Origin: Natronomonas gomsonensis
GTDB taxonomy: Archaea > Halobacteriota > Halobacteria > Halobacteriales > Haloarculaceae
Assembly (NCBI RefSeq): GCF_024300825.1
Contig: NZ_CP101323.1
Location: forward strand, 1,178,001-1,242,000
Reading direction: 5' to 3'
Length of the DNA stretch: 64,000 bases
The position numbers and the translations under genes were made by a program. The notes beneath the pieces are model-generated. The model did no database searches, was not told the origin of the DNA, and saw only the letters and a program-made list of their open reading frames with translations. Positions 16,779 through 24,509 of the stretch are shown one piece after another (position 1 is the first letter of the stretch; each line of letters opens with the position of its first letter).

Positions 16779-18116
16779 TCACTCGAGTTCGTCGAGGATG
16801 GGCCGGTACTTCAGTTGTACTTCGTCCCACTCCCGGTCGGGGTCGGAGTCACCGACGATACCGACGCCAGCGAAAAGCGTTGCGACATCCCCGCTGGCGA
16901 CCGCCGAGCGGATGGCGACGGCGAAAGAGCCGTAGCCGGCAGCGTCGAACCACCCGACGGGCGCGGCGTACCAGCCACGTTCGAACGGTTCGGTGTCGCG
17001 GATGGTATCGAGTGCGCGGTCCGGGGGTAGTCCACCGACCGCCGGTGTGGGGTGTAGCGCCTCGACGAGCGAGAGGACGTGTTCGTCGACGGCCAACTCG
17101 GCGGTAATCGGCGTCTCGATGTGCTGGACGGTCGCCAACCGCCGAATGCCACGCTCGCCCGCGCGGATTGACGCCGCATAGGGTTCCAGTTGCTCCCGGA
17201 TGGCGTCGGCGACGAGTTCGTGTTCGTGGACGTTCTTTTCGTCCGCCAGCAGTTCCTCGGCGAGCCACTCGTCTTCTTCGGGTGTGTCACCGCGGCCGGT
17301 CGTGCCGGCGATGGCGCCCGTTTCGACCGTTCGTCCCCGGAGGCCGACGAGTCGCTCCGGCGTCGCACCGAAAAAGCCCGAGCGGCCGTCCGCCGGTTCG
17401 AAGAGGAACCGAAAACAGTTCGGATAGGTGTCGCCGAGTCGGGTAATCGCGTCGGGAATCGACAGCGGTGCGTCGAGACGAGCCTCCAGTGCCTGTGCGA
17501 GGACGACCTTCCGGAGTTCGCCGGCGTCGATACGGTCGATAGCAGCCGTGACGCTGTCGCGCCACTCCGCCTTCGAGGTGGTTCGTGTCCGGCTTTCGAC
17601 CCCCGGCGGTCCCGCGGTGGCCCCCGACTCCGGCGCATCGAGGAGCGCTTCGGTGGCGGTGTCGAGTCGGCGTTCCACGTCGGCGGCGCCAGCATCGACT
17701 GCGTTGACCGTCACCCACGCCTCGTCGTCGGTGTAGGTGACCTGTACGCGGGGAAGCACGAATCGGGCACCGGGATACCCCTCCCACGGCCCCTCGCCGA
17801 CGTGTTCGTCGTGAAACGAAAAGCCGCCGAACACGCGGGGGCGGGCCGCGAGCGTCCCGGCGTGTACGTCGCCGACAGCGAAGAGTTCCGCCGCGGCCTC
17901 CCGAATCGCGTCGAATCGACCGGGGCCGTCCGCCGTGATGGTCGCTGCCGCGCCGCTGCCGACGACCGTCGACTCGTCGGGAGCAGCCCAGAGCGTCCGT
18001 GGCGACTCCGCCGCCGCGAGAGCCGCTCTGGGCGTCGGTGCCTCCCGAACCCGTCTCGACCGACTGACGAGCCCCGTCGATTCCGGGGCCGCCTCTTCGC
18101 TCCGCAACGGTTCCAT
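16779..18116 (-). CDS. menF: Isochorismate synthase
   Basis: 445 residues of the chorismate-binding fold. Diagnostic segments are FRFLFEPADGRSGFFGATPERLV, read in parts as FFGATPERLV, GTTGRGDTPEEDEW, the KNVHEHELVADAI helix and LHPTPAVGGLPPDRAL near the C-terminus, carrying the Mg-binding Glu and the residues that activate water. It converts chorismate to isochorismate, the committed step to menaquinone. The ATG at 18116 is chosen over a GTG two codons upstream. First gene of the menF-menD operon, overlapping menD. Confidence 0.93.
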   Translation of the reverse strand: MEPLRSEEAAPESTGLVSRSRRVREAPTPRAALAAAESPRTLWAAPDESTVVGSGAAATITADGPGRFDAIREAAAELFAVGDVHAGTLAARPRVFGGFSFHDEHVGEGPWEGYPGARFVLPRVQVTYTDDEAWVTVNAVDAGAADVERRLDTATEALLDAPESGATAGPPGVESRTRTTSKAEWRDSVTAAIDRIDAGELRKVVLAQALEARLDAPLSIPDAITRLGDTYPNCFRFLFEPADGRSGFFGATPERLVGLRGRTVETGAIAGTTGRGDTPEEDEWLAEELLADEKNVHEHELVADAIREQLEPYAASIRAGERGIRRLATVQHIETPITAELAVDEHVLSLVEALHPTPAVGGLPPDRALDTIRDTEPFERGWYAAPVGWFDAAGYGSFAVAIRSAVASGDVATLFAGVGIVGDSDPDREWDEVQLKYRPILDELE

Positions 18117-18212
18117 TGGCACTACGTTAGACCCCCACCGTTTTAGGTTACGTGTTCGGGCACGGACCGGCCGGAACCCAGGACGGCCCCGCGACGCTCG
18201 AAAAGAGTCGGC

Positions 18213-18491
18213 TTACAGTTTCGATTCCGCGTCGTCGGCGAGTTCCTTCATCCGCTTACCGATCCGGCCCGCATCGGAGAACTCGTCTTCGCTCATGACG
18301 TTCGCCAAGGCGTTGCCGAGGACGAACACGGCGTGTTTGTGCTCGCTCTTCGATTTGTGAACGTCGTCGGGCGTCACGTCGAGTGATTCGTAGGGGTCGA
18401 ACACCGACGAATCGATTTCGTCCATGTCCTGGAAATGACCCATTATCGATACCATCTTCGCGTGCAGTTCGAGGAGTTCGTCTTTGTGCAT
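18213..18491 (-). CDS. UPF0058 family protein
   Basis: 92 residues beginning MHKDELLELHAKMVSIMGHF, the characteristic opening of the archaeal UPF0058 family, all-helical with a conserved SEHKHAVFVLGNALA segment. Function is unknown; it is widespread in haloarchaea. A TATA-like GTTAAACGG lies around 18513-18521, about 25 bp before the ATG, which supports this start over the longer open frame. Confidence 0.88.
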   Translation of the reverse strand: MHKDELLELHAKMVSIMGHFQDMDEIDSSVFDPYESLDVTPDDVHKSKSEHKHAVFVLGNALANVMSEDEFSDAGRIGKRMKELADDAESKL

Positions 18492-18568
18492 ATTCGTGGA
18501 TACTGTTAGGGACCGTTTAACGCTTTCGCGGGAACCAGCCACACACGAAAACAGCGCCGAACGGGTTG

Positions 18569-18781
18569 TTAGAAGACGTACTCGTCGTCGTGTCCCATCA
18601 TCCCGTCCTCTTCGAAGCCCGGTTCTTCGTCCTCCATCGGACCGCTCGTCTTGTAGGCTCGGAGCCCGGTTGAGAGCAGTTCTTCGATGGCTTCTTCCCG
18701 GTTTACGAACTCGCCCTTCTCGACCAGTTGGGCGATTTGCATTTCGAGATGTTCCGGGACAGTGAGTTGTACCTTCGGCAT
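18569..18781 (-). CDS. Ribbon-helix-helix (CopG-type) regulator
   Basis: 70 residues. MPKVQLTVPEHLEMQIAQLVEKGEFVNREEAIEEL (read as strand, helix A, turn, helix B) is a classic ribbon-helix-helix DNA-binding domain, followed by an acidic tail ending in EYVF. RHH proteins dimerise and bind short palindromes. A perfect 16-bp palindrome lies immediately upstream of the ATG, between the TATA box and the coding start, making autoregulation very likely. No toxin gene overlaps it, so it looks like a stand-alone regulator rather than an antitoxin. Confidence 0.88.
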   Translation of the reverse strand: MPKVQLTVPEHLEMQIAQLVEKGEFVNREEAIEELLSTGLRAYKTSGPMEDEEPGFEEDGMMGHDDEYVF

Positions 18782-18783
18782 CG

Positions 18784-18799
18784 GAACGTTCGAACGTTC
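18784..18799. promoter_or_regulatory. Perfect 16-bp palindrome, candidate operator of the RHH gene
   Basis: GAACGTTCGAACGTTC is its own reverse complement and is itself built from two GAACGTTC palindromes in tandem. It begins 2 bp upstream of the RHH start codon and ends about 10 bp downstream of the TATA box, where a bound dimer-of-dimers would block initiation. Confidence 0.7.
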
Positions 18800-18809
18800 G
18801 GGGATGGGG

Positions 18810-18817
18810 TATTTAAC
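18810..18817 (-). promoter_or_regulatory. TATA box for the RHH gene
   Basis: Minus-strand GTTAAATA about 32 bp before the ATG at 18781. Confidence 0.6.
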
Positions 18818-18973
18818 TCTGACGGGGAAATTTTCGCTACTCAAAAACCGAATCCCGGGTTACCCAAATAATCCTTATCGAAACGAGCATCAATTTTATC
18901 GTTTCGACGAGCCGTTTCGCAAACCGCCTGCGGAGCGATAGGCCTACCTACCAGCGACCCCGAATCACCCAAC

Positions 18974-19561
18974 ATGAAGGACGTGACGGACCTCCACGTC
19001 GAGTTCGACGGCAAGCGACTCCCACCCGGCCAGCGCGAGACGAGTCGGTTCCCGGTGCTATCGAAGGGCGGAACGCCGTCGATACCGAACGACTGGACCT
19101 TCGAGGTCTGGGGTGCCGTCGACGAGGAACTCTCCTTGTCGTTCGAGGAGCTACAGGAACTCCCCACACAGACCCAAAAACAGGACTTCCACTGCGTTAC
19201 GGGGTGGTCACGCTTCGACTGTGGGTTCCACGGCGTCACCTTCCCGACGCTCGCCGACCACGCCGGCGTCGACGACGATGCCGTCCACGTGATGTTTCAC
19301 GCCCACGACGGCTACACGACGAACCTCCCGCTCGCCGAGTGTGCGCGCGAAGAGGTCATGTTCGCGTGGGAACTCGACGGCGAGCCGCTTCCGGCCGAAC
19401 ACGGCGGCCCACTTCGGGTCGTCACGCCACACAAGTACGCCTACAAGGGTGCGAAGTGGGCCTCCGGCGTCGAGTTCCTCACCGAACCCGAACGCGGCTA
19501 CTGGGAGAAGCGCGGCTACTCGAACACGGCGAATCCGTGGGAAGAGCAGCGGTACGCCTAA
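18974..19561 (+). CDS. Molybdopterin-dependent oxidoreductase, sulfite-oxidase fold
   Basis: 195 residues spanning only the molybdopterin-binding domain of the sulfite oxidase/MsrP family. The ligand Cys is in QDFHCVTGWSRFDCGFHG (read FHCVTGWS, near residue 77), followed by LPLAECAREEVMFAWELDG and the GPLRVVTPHKYAYKGAKW block that holds the cofactor. There is no Tat signal peptide or haem domain, so a cytoplasmic location is expected. The substrate is unknown; sulfite, methionine sulfoxide and nitrate-like substrates occur in the family. Confidence 0.9.
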   Translation: MKDVTDLHVEFDGKRLPPGQRETSRFPVLSKGGTPSIPNDWTFEVWGAVDEELSLSFEELQELPTQTQKQDFHCVTGWSRFDCGFHGVTFPTLADHAGVDDDAVHVMFHAHDGYTTNLPLAECAREEVMFAWELDGEPLPAEHGGPLRVVTPHKYAYKGAKWASGVEFLTEPERGYWEKRGYSNTANPWEEQRYA

Positions 19562-19756
19562 ACGTTCGGTGTTGGCGTAACACAGGACGTACCGAACGTT
19601 GTTTTCAGTCGCAGCGAAGTGAGTCCATCGTTCAATAGAGGTGCGGATTGAACGACTTGGTGATTATCTATACTCCGTGAAACCTCGGATGATAGGTGCT
19701 GAGAGAGGGAACTGAAATCGCCAGTGAGGCCACAGTAGACTTGCCGAGTTTCTGTT

Positions 19757-20206
19757 CTATACCTTCGCAGAATACAGTTCTGTTGTGTAGGTGTCTTCGA
19801 ATAGTGTAATTCCGACACCGTCCGAATCATCCTCTCGGTTGGTTGGTTCTGCCGGCTCATCGAAAAACACGACTACCTCGTAGGGAAGAGACGGATTGAG
19901 TCGAAGCGTATACGACCCCGGTTCTGTGATTATATTCGAATAATACCTACACTCGGAGTCACTCCCTGTCTCCGACTCGATTCCGAGTTCACCTCGTTCG
20001 TCAAGCAGGATTTGATTCTCTGCTGTCGTCCGCTCTAGTTCAATGTTGTATTCTACGTGTACATCCGTCTCGTTACAGACGTAGAGGTCGGGCCTATTCG
20101 GGTCTGGGGCTGTGACGCTCTCGAAACTACACCCGGCAGTTACCGAAGCGAGGATGGGTACCATCAATATTACATCTCTGCGAGATTTCATTATGCCAGC
20201 ACTCAT
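19757..20206 (-). CDS. Short lipoprotein of unknown function
   Basis: 149 residues. An N-terminal hydrophobic segment preceded by KSRRD ends in a lipobox (ASVTAGC, Cys near residue 25), so the mature protein is probably lipid-anchored outside the membrane. The rest is a beta-rich domain (PDLYVCNETDVHVEYNIELE, YSNIITEPGSYTLRLNPSLP) like small immunoglobulin-type or carboxypeptidase-regulatory-like domains. Base composition is clearly lower in GC than the neighbours, suggesting later acquisition. No relation to adjacent genes is evident. M1 or the Met at residue 6 may be the start. Confidence 0.65.
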   Translation of the reverse strand: MSAGIMKSRRDVILMVPILASVTAGCSFESVTAPDPNRPDLYVCNETDVHVEYNIELERTTAENQILLDERGELGIESETGSDSECRYYSNIITEPGSYTLRLNPSLPYEVVVFFDEPAEPTNREDDSDGVGITLFEDTYTTELYSAKV

Positions 20207-20330
20207 ACTTTGTATAGTTAAAATATCGGTGCATCAAATGATTAATAAAACACCTGTACGAACCGGAGCCGAAGTCCGGATATGTCTCTCGACGAGGGCT
20301 TCACCAGAGCTAAAAGAGTAAGTAGAACGT

Positions 20331-20450
20331 CCGCGCGCCGCAGGCGCGCGGTTCACGCGACCGAGGGCCGCAGGCCCGAGGTCGCGCCTTTTTCATCAAC
20401 GTTTTTCGAGGAGCGGTTCGCGCGGAGCGCGAACCCGAAGAAGAAAAAGG
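20331..20450. repeat. Second cluster of triloop hairpins
   Basis: Three tandem hairpins upstream of the acidic coiled-coil gene: 20331-20339/20343-20351 (9 bp, loop GCA); 20356-20362/20380-20386 plus 20365-20369/20373-20377 (12 bp, loop GCA, interrupted by opposed GA/GA); and 20415-20423/20427-20435 (9 bp, loop GGA). The last is nested within an outer 8-bp repeat CCTTTTTC/GAAAAAGG at 20387-20394/20443-20450. The style (perfect stems, three-base loops, flanking T runs) matches the cluster at 7885-8144. Confidence 0.75.
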
Positions 20451-20492
20451 TTGGTCGGTAGCTATATGCCCCTCCTGTGGCTTTCGGCGTGT

Positions 20493-22499
20493 ATGGATGC
20501 CCACACCGTAATCGAGGAGTGGGAGGTGTCGCCGTTCGACGGCGGCTTCGAGGGGATTGATTCGTTGCGTTCTCGTGGGTTCAGCGGCGCCGTCGAGGCC
20601 GACGGGACGTGGCTGTTTCTCGAGGACGGCGACCCCTTGGCCGTTCGAGCGGACATCGACGAAGCGCCTCGGGAGGGCGACATCGATGCCTTCGAGGACG
20701 CGAGCGGACGGATACACGAAGCGCCCCACCCGGCGACTGCCGCGCTGGCGGCCATGTTGACTGTCGACGGCGATGTTCGTGGCCAGTACTTCAGCGACGA
20801 GACGCCGCTGTCGACGGTCCACGAGACGCTTTCGGAAGGGGGGTTCACCGGCTACGTCGAACTGTCGAAGAACGTCCTCAGCGGCGATTACTTCGTGGTG
20901 TACGAAGACGGCAAGGCATCGTATCTCGGTTATCTCGGTCCGAGCGGTCGCCTGTTGACCGGCGAGGAGGCACAGTCGAAAGCGGAAGGCGAGGTCGGTA
21001 TCTACGACGTGGTCGCGGTTCGACTTCCCGCCGTGGAACTGCCGGAACCCGCCCCGGAGCCGAACGAGACAGCGGTCGTCGGCGCCGAGGGCGACGAAAC
21101 GGCGGACACCGACGAGGAACTCGAAACGGCGGACACCGAAGCCGAGGCCGTCGAGGGGTCGAGCGACGAACACGAGGCAGAAACCACGGTTGGCGGGGAA
21201 CCGACTGACGACGAATCCGAGGACACTGAAGTGGTCGAAGATGATGTCGACGCTACCGACGGCCAGTCGGCGGACGAGGGCGACTCCGAACCGGAGACTG
21301 CAGAAATCGCAGAGACGGCGGACGCCGACGCCGACGAGGAACCGACGTATGCGGTGCCTTCGGTGGACCCCGAAAACAGCGGCGACGGCACCGAGGAAGA
21401 CACCCCACCCGTCGTCGAATCAGGAACCGAAAGTGCCGCCGACGCCGAGACTCGCGCCGAATTCGACTCCGACGTGGCGTCCGAGAGGGAAACGGCGGTC
21501 GAATCCGGTCCGGAAGCCGGACGACACGAGAGAGCGGCGGGGACCGACACTGACGAGGCTGAGACCGAATCCGATAAGACGGAGGCTGAGACCGACGACG
21601 AGGTGGAAACCGAATCGGAGCCCTCCAGCAACGAAGCCGAACTCGAGGCGCTCCGCGAGGAGTTCGAAGCGGAGTTGTCGTCGCTTCGGTCGAAAGTAGA
21701 TGCCCTTCGGTCCGAGCGGGACCGTCTCCAACAGCGTATCGCGGAACTGGAGACGGGAGACGCCGAGGAGGGGTCCGGGGCCGTATCGCTCTCGTCGATG
21801 GAGGCCTTCGAGGGAACGAACCTCTTCATTCGTGAGGATTCCCGCGGCGATGCGACTCTCGAGAACGCCCACGACGGGAGCGTCGACCCCGAGGCGCTCG
21901 CAGAGAACCTCCGCATCGAGTACCACACCCGTTTCGAGAGCGAAGACGCGACGGTCGAGGGGACGCCGTTCGATTCCTTCCTGCGGTCGTCGATCCCCTA
22001 CGCCTTCGTCGAGTGGCTCGTCACGGACCTCCTCTTCGAGATACAGTCCACCGGGACCGAGGGGTCGATGCGGCACCTCTACGACGCCTTGCCCGAAATC
22101 GACCGCGTCGGCTTCGACGAGACGATACGGGTCGGGGACGGACAGGAGGGCCGCGAGGTGGACTTCGACATCGTCGCGCGCGACCGGATGGGCGATCCGC
22201 TCGTCGTCGCGAACATCGACGAGAGCCGCGACCCTACGCGTGGGGAGTCGATGGGGCCGCTCGTCACAGACGCCTCCGACGTCTGTGAGGAACACGAGAC
22301 GCTGGCGGCCGCCTTCGCGGTCACGTCGAGTTTCTTCGAGCCCGACGCCCTCTCGACGGCTCGGGAAGCCACGAGCGGCAGCCTCCTCAGCCGCGAGAAG
22401 TACCGGAGCTACGTGAAGCTCGCACGGAAGAACGGGTTCCACCTCTGTCTCGTCGAGTCGCGAGAGGAATCGTTCCACCTGACGGTACCGGAGCTGTAG
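20493..22499 (+). CDS. Large acidic coiled-coil protein of unknown function
   Basis: 668 residues from MDAHTVIEEW. Three parts are visible. Residues 1-190 are a globular domain (GYVELSKNVLSGDYFVVYED, YLGYLGPSGRLL). Residues about 190-400 are an extremely acidic, Thr/Asp/Glu-rich low-complexity linker. Residues about 395-430 form a coiled coil (EELRE-type repeats, SLRSKVDALRSERDRLQQRI), and residues 440-668 are a folded domain with FDIVARDRMGDPLVVAN, weakly reminiscent of a PD-(D/E)xK nuclease core but without the expected Lys. I do not recognise a characterised family. It stands alone after the hairpin cluster, and the next gene is convergent. Confidence 0.8.
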   Translation: MDAHTVIEEWEVSPFDGGFEGIDSLRSRGFSGAVEADGTWLFLEDGDPLAVRADIDEAPREGDIDAFEDASGRIHEAPHPATAALAAMLTVDGDVRGQYFSDETPLSTVHETLSEGGFTGYVELSKNVLSGDYFVVYEDGKASYLGYLGPSGRLLTGEEAQSKAEGEVGIYDVVAVRLPAVELPEPAPEPNETAVVGAEGDETADTDEELETADTEAEAVEGSSDEHEAETTVGGEPTDDESEDTEVVEDDVDATDGQSADEGDSEPETAEIAETADADADEEPTYAVPSVDPENSGDGTEEDTPPVVESGTESAADAETRAEFDSDVASERETAVESGPEAGRHERAAGTDTDEAETESDKTEAETDDEVETESEPSSNEAELEALREEFEAELSSLRSKVDALRSERDRLQQRIAELETGDAEEGSGAVSLSSMEAFEGTNLFIREDSRGDATLENAHDGSVDPEALAENLRIEYHTRFESEDATVEGTPFDSFLRSSIPYAFVEWLVTDLLFEIQSTGTEGSMRHLYDALPEIDRVGFDETIRVGDGQEGREVDFDIVARDRMGDPLVVANIDESRDPTRGESMGPLVTDASDVCEEHETLAAAFAVTSSFFEPDALSTAREATSGSLLSREKYRSYVKLARKNGFHLCLVESREESFHLTVPEL

Positions 22500-22529
22500 A
22501 GGCGCTGGAAGACAGAGGAAAGCAGTCGT

Positions 22530-22835
22530 TCAGCCTTCGATTTCCGGAACGTCGTCGATTTTCATTCCTTCGAGCTTCTCGACGATGTCGTCGATTTTGC
22601 CGTCGAGGTCATCGACGAAATCGGCGGTGTCTTCCGTGGTAATTGCACCCTGGCTGGACGGTTCGATGAGGTTCTCTTCTTCGAGAACGCGAAGCGAGTA
22701 GCGGACCTTGTGGTGGGGGTAACCGGTCTCGTTGGACATCTTGACGATGCCAATCGGCTCGTTCTCGATGACCATCCGCAAAACCTGCAGATGGCGCTCC
22801 AACATGTCGACTTCTTTCTCAAGCCGGTCTATCAT
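22530..22835 (-). CDS. Small winged-helix regulator next to purA
   Basis: 101 residues. LRMVIENEPIGIVKMSNETGYPHHKVRYSLRVLEEENLI (in parts) is a winged HTH with PHHKVRYSLRVL as recognition helix; the N-terminal RLEKEVDMLERHLQVL and the C-terminal DLDGKIDDIVEKLEG are dimerising helices. The start is fixed by a TATA box 27-34 bp upstream of the ATG; the longer frame is not protein-like. It is divergent from adenylosuccinate synthase, so purine-gene regulation is possible but unproven. Confidence 0.85.
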   Translation of the reverse strand: MIDRLEKEVDMLERHLQVLRMVIENEPIGIVKMSNETGYPHHKVRYSLRVLEEENLIEPSSQGAITTEDTADFVDDLDGKIDDIVEKLEGMKIDDVPEIEG

Positions 22836-22861
22836 GGCATTTGTTAACTTGTGTTTGGAGG

Positions 22862-22869
22862 GTTTAAAA
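22862..22869 (-). promoter_or_regulatory. TATA box for the small winged-helix gene next to purA
   Basis: Minus-strand TTTTAAAC about 30 bp before the ATG at 22835. A separate plus-strand AGTATAAATC at 22934-22943 and a GTTTACC near 23067 could serve purA. Confidence 0.6.
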
Positions 22870-23096
22870 GTTGCTGTCCGTTCGGCGGATGACCCCGGTG
22901 TAACGGGGAGATTGACGAATCTTTGCGGTAAAAGTATAAATCCCTTGTGACCACGGCACATGTAGGTTCCCGTCGAAACCGCCGCCGTCCGTCCGGCGTC
23001 TGACGCACGCGGCGGCACTCGTCACAACGACACCGCTCGGGTTCGACGCTGACCAGACCGTAATCTGTTTACCCCGCTGGCGGAAACTGCCGTTCG

Positions 23097-24473
23097 ATGA
23101 CCGTAACCATCGTCGGTTCGCAACTCGGCGACGAAGGGAAGGGAGGCATCGTCGACGTTTACGGCGATGCCGCCGATGTCGTCGTCCGCTATCAGGGCGG
23201 CGACAACGCCGGCCACACCGTCGTCTTCGAGGGCGACGAGTACAAACTCTCGCTCGTTCCCTCGGGTGTAGTCCGCGGGAAAGTTGGGGTACTCGGAAAC
23301 GGCTGTGTCGTCAATCCGCGCACGCTGTTCGACGAAATATCCACACTCCAAGAGAAGGGGCTCGACCCCGACGTTCGGGTGGCCGAGCGAGCCCATGTTA
23401 TTCTACCGTACCACCGCATCCTCGACGGCATCGAGGAAGACGTCAAAAGCGAAACCGACCAAGAGGTCGGAACGACTGGTCGCGGTATCGGGCCGACCTA
23501 CGAGGACAAAGCAGGCCGTCGCGGCGTGCGAATCGGGGACCTCCTCGACCCAGAAGTGCTGCGCGAACGCCTCGAGTACGTCGTCCCGCAGAAACGCGCG
23601 CTCATCGAAGACGTGTATGGACTCGACATCGACAGTCTCGACGACCCCGCAGCCCTCGATGTAGACGCCCTCTTCGAGGAGTTCCGCGAAATCGGCGAGC
23701 GTCTTGAAGACCGAGACATGACCGTCAACGCCAGCGCGTTCCTCACTGATGCGATGGCCGATGGACAGAACGTGATGTTCGAGGGAGCACAGGGGACCAT
23801 CATCGACATAGACCACGGAAACTACCCCTACGTTACGTCGTCGAACCCGACAGCAGGCGGTGCCGCGACTGGAACGGGCCTCAGCCCCGGCGTAATCGGT
23901 AACGGAGAGGTCATCGGCATCGTGAAAGCTTACCTCACCCGCGTCGGGAGCGGCCCCCTGCCGACCGAACTCGGAGGTGTCGTCGGCGACACACCGGATT
24001 ACGACGAATCAACCGACGGCCGCAACGAGGAACTGGCGGAGTACATCCGCGAAGAGGGCGGCGAGTACGGCACCGTCACCGGTCGCCCGCGTCGCGTCGG
24101 ATGGCTCGATATCCCGATGCTTCGTCACTCGGCACGGGTCAACGGATTCACCGGCCTTGCTATCAACCACCTCGACGTGCTGGCCGGTCTCGACGAGGTG
24201 AAAGTCGGACACTCCTACACCTTGGACGGCGAGGAGCTGCTGACAATGCCTCCAACCACGGAGAAATGGGCCGACTGTGAGGCGAATTTCCGCATCTTCG
24301 ACGGCTGGGACGATGTCGACTGGGCCGCCGTCGCCGAGGAGGGGTACGACGCGATTCCGGAGAACGCCCGCAAGTATCTCGACTATCTCAGCGCGGAACT
24401 CGACACGCCTATCTACGCAGTCGGTGTCGGTCCCGGCCGCGAGGAAACCGTCGTGGTCGAAGACGTGTATTAA
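23097..24473 (+). CDS. purA: Adenylosuccinate synthase
   Basis: 458 residues beginning MTVTIVGSQLGDEGKGGIVD. The GDEGKG P-loop and catalytic Asp/His region (GGDNAGHTVV) bind GTP and IMP; VGTTGRGIGPTYEDKAGRRG carries the IMP/Arg contacts and the effector loop; GAQGTIIDIDHGNYPYVTSSN is the typical middle signature. It joins IMP and aspartate to adenylosuccinate in AMP synthesis. It is somewhat longer than E. coli PurA (432), as is common for haloarchaea. A TATA-like GTTTACC about 27 bp before the ATG would make the message leaderless. Confidence 0.97.
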   Translation: MTVTIVGSQLGDEGKGGIVDVYGDAADVVVRYQGGDNAGHTVVFEGDEYKLSLVPSGVVRGKVGVLGNGCVVNPRTLFDEISTLQEKGLDPDVRVAERAHVILPYHRILDGIEEDVKSETDQEVGTTGRGIGPTYEDKAGRRGVRIGDLLDPEVLRERLEYVVPQKRALIEDVYGLDIDSLDDPAALDVDALFEEFREIGERLEDRDMTVNASAFLTDAMADGQNVMFEGAQGTIIDIDHGNYPYVTSSNPTAGGAATGTGLSPGVIGNGEVIGIVKAYLTRVGSGPLPTELGGVVGDTPDYDESTDGRNEELAEYIREEGGEYGTVTGRPRRVGWLDIPMLRHSARVNGFTGLAINHLDVLAGLDEVKVGHSYTLDGEELLTMPPTTEKWADCEANFRIFDGWDDVDWAAVAEEGYDAIPENARKYLDYLSAELDTPIYAVGVGPGREETVVVEDVY

Positions 24474-24509
24474 AAACGCGTTCGCTACGCCCGAAGGTCG
24501 GGTCCCGAA

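Noticed and set aside
18569-18781. RHH protein as an antitoxin
   Set aside because: No overlapping or adjacent toxin gene on the same strand; neighbours are a UPF0058 gene and a divergent oxidoreductase.
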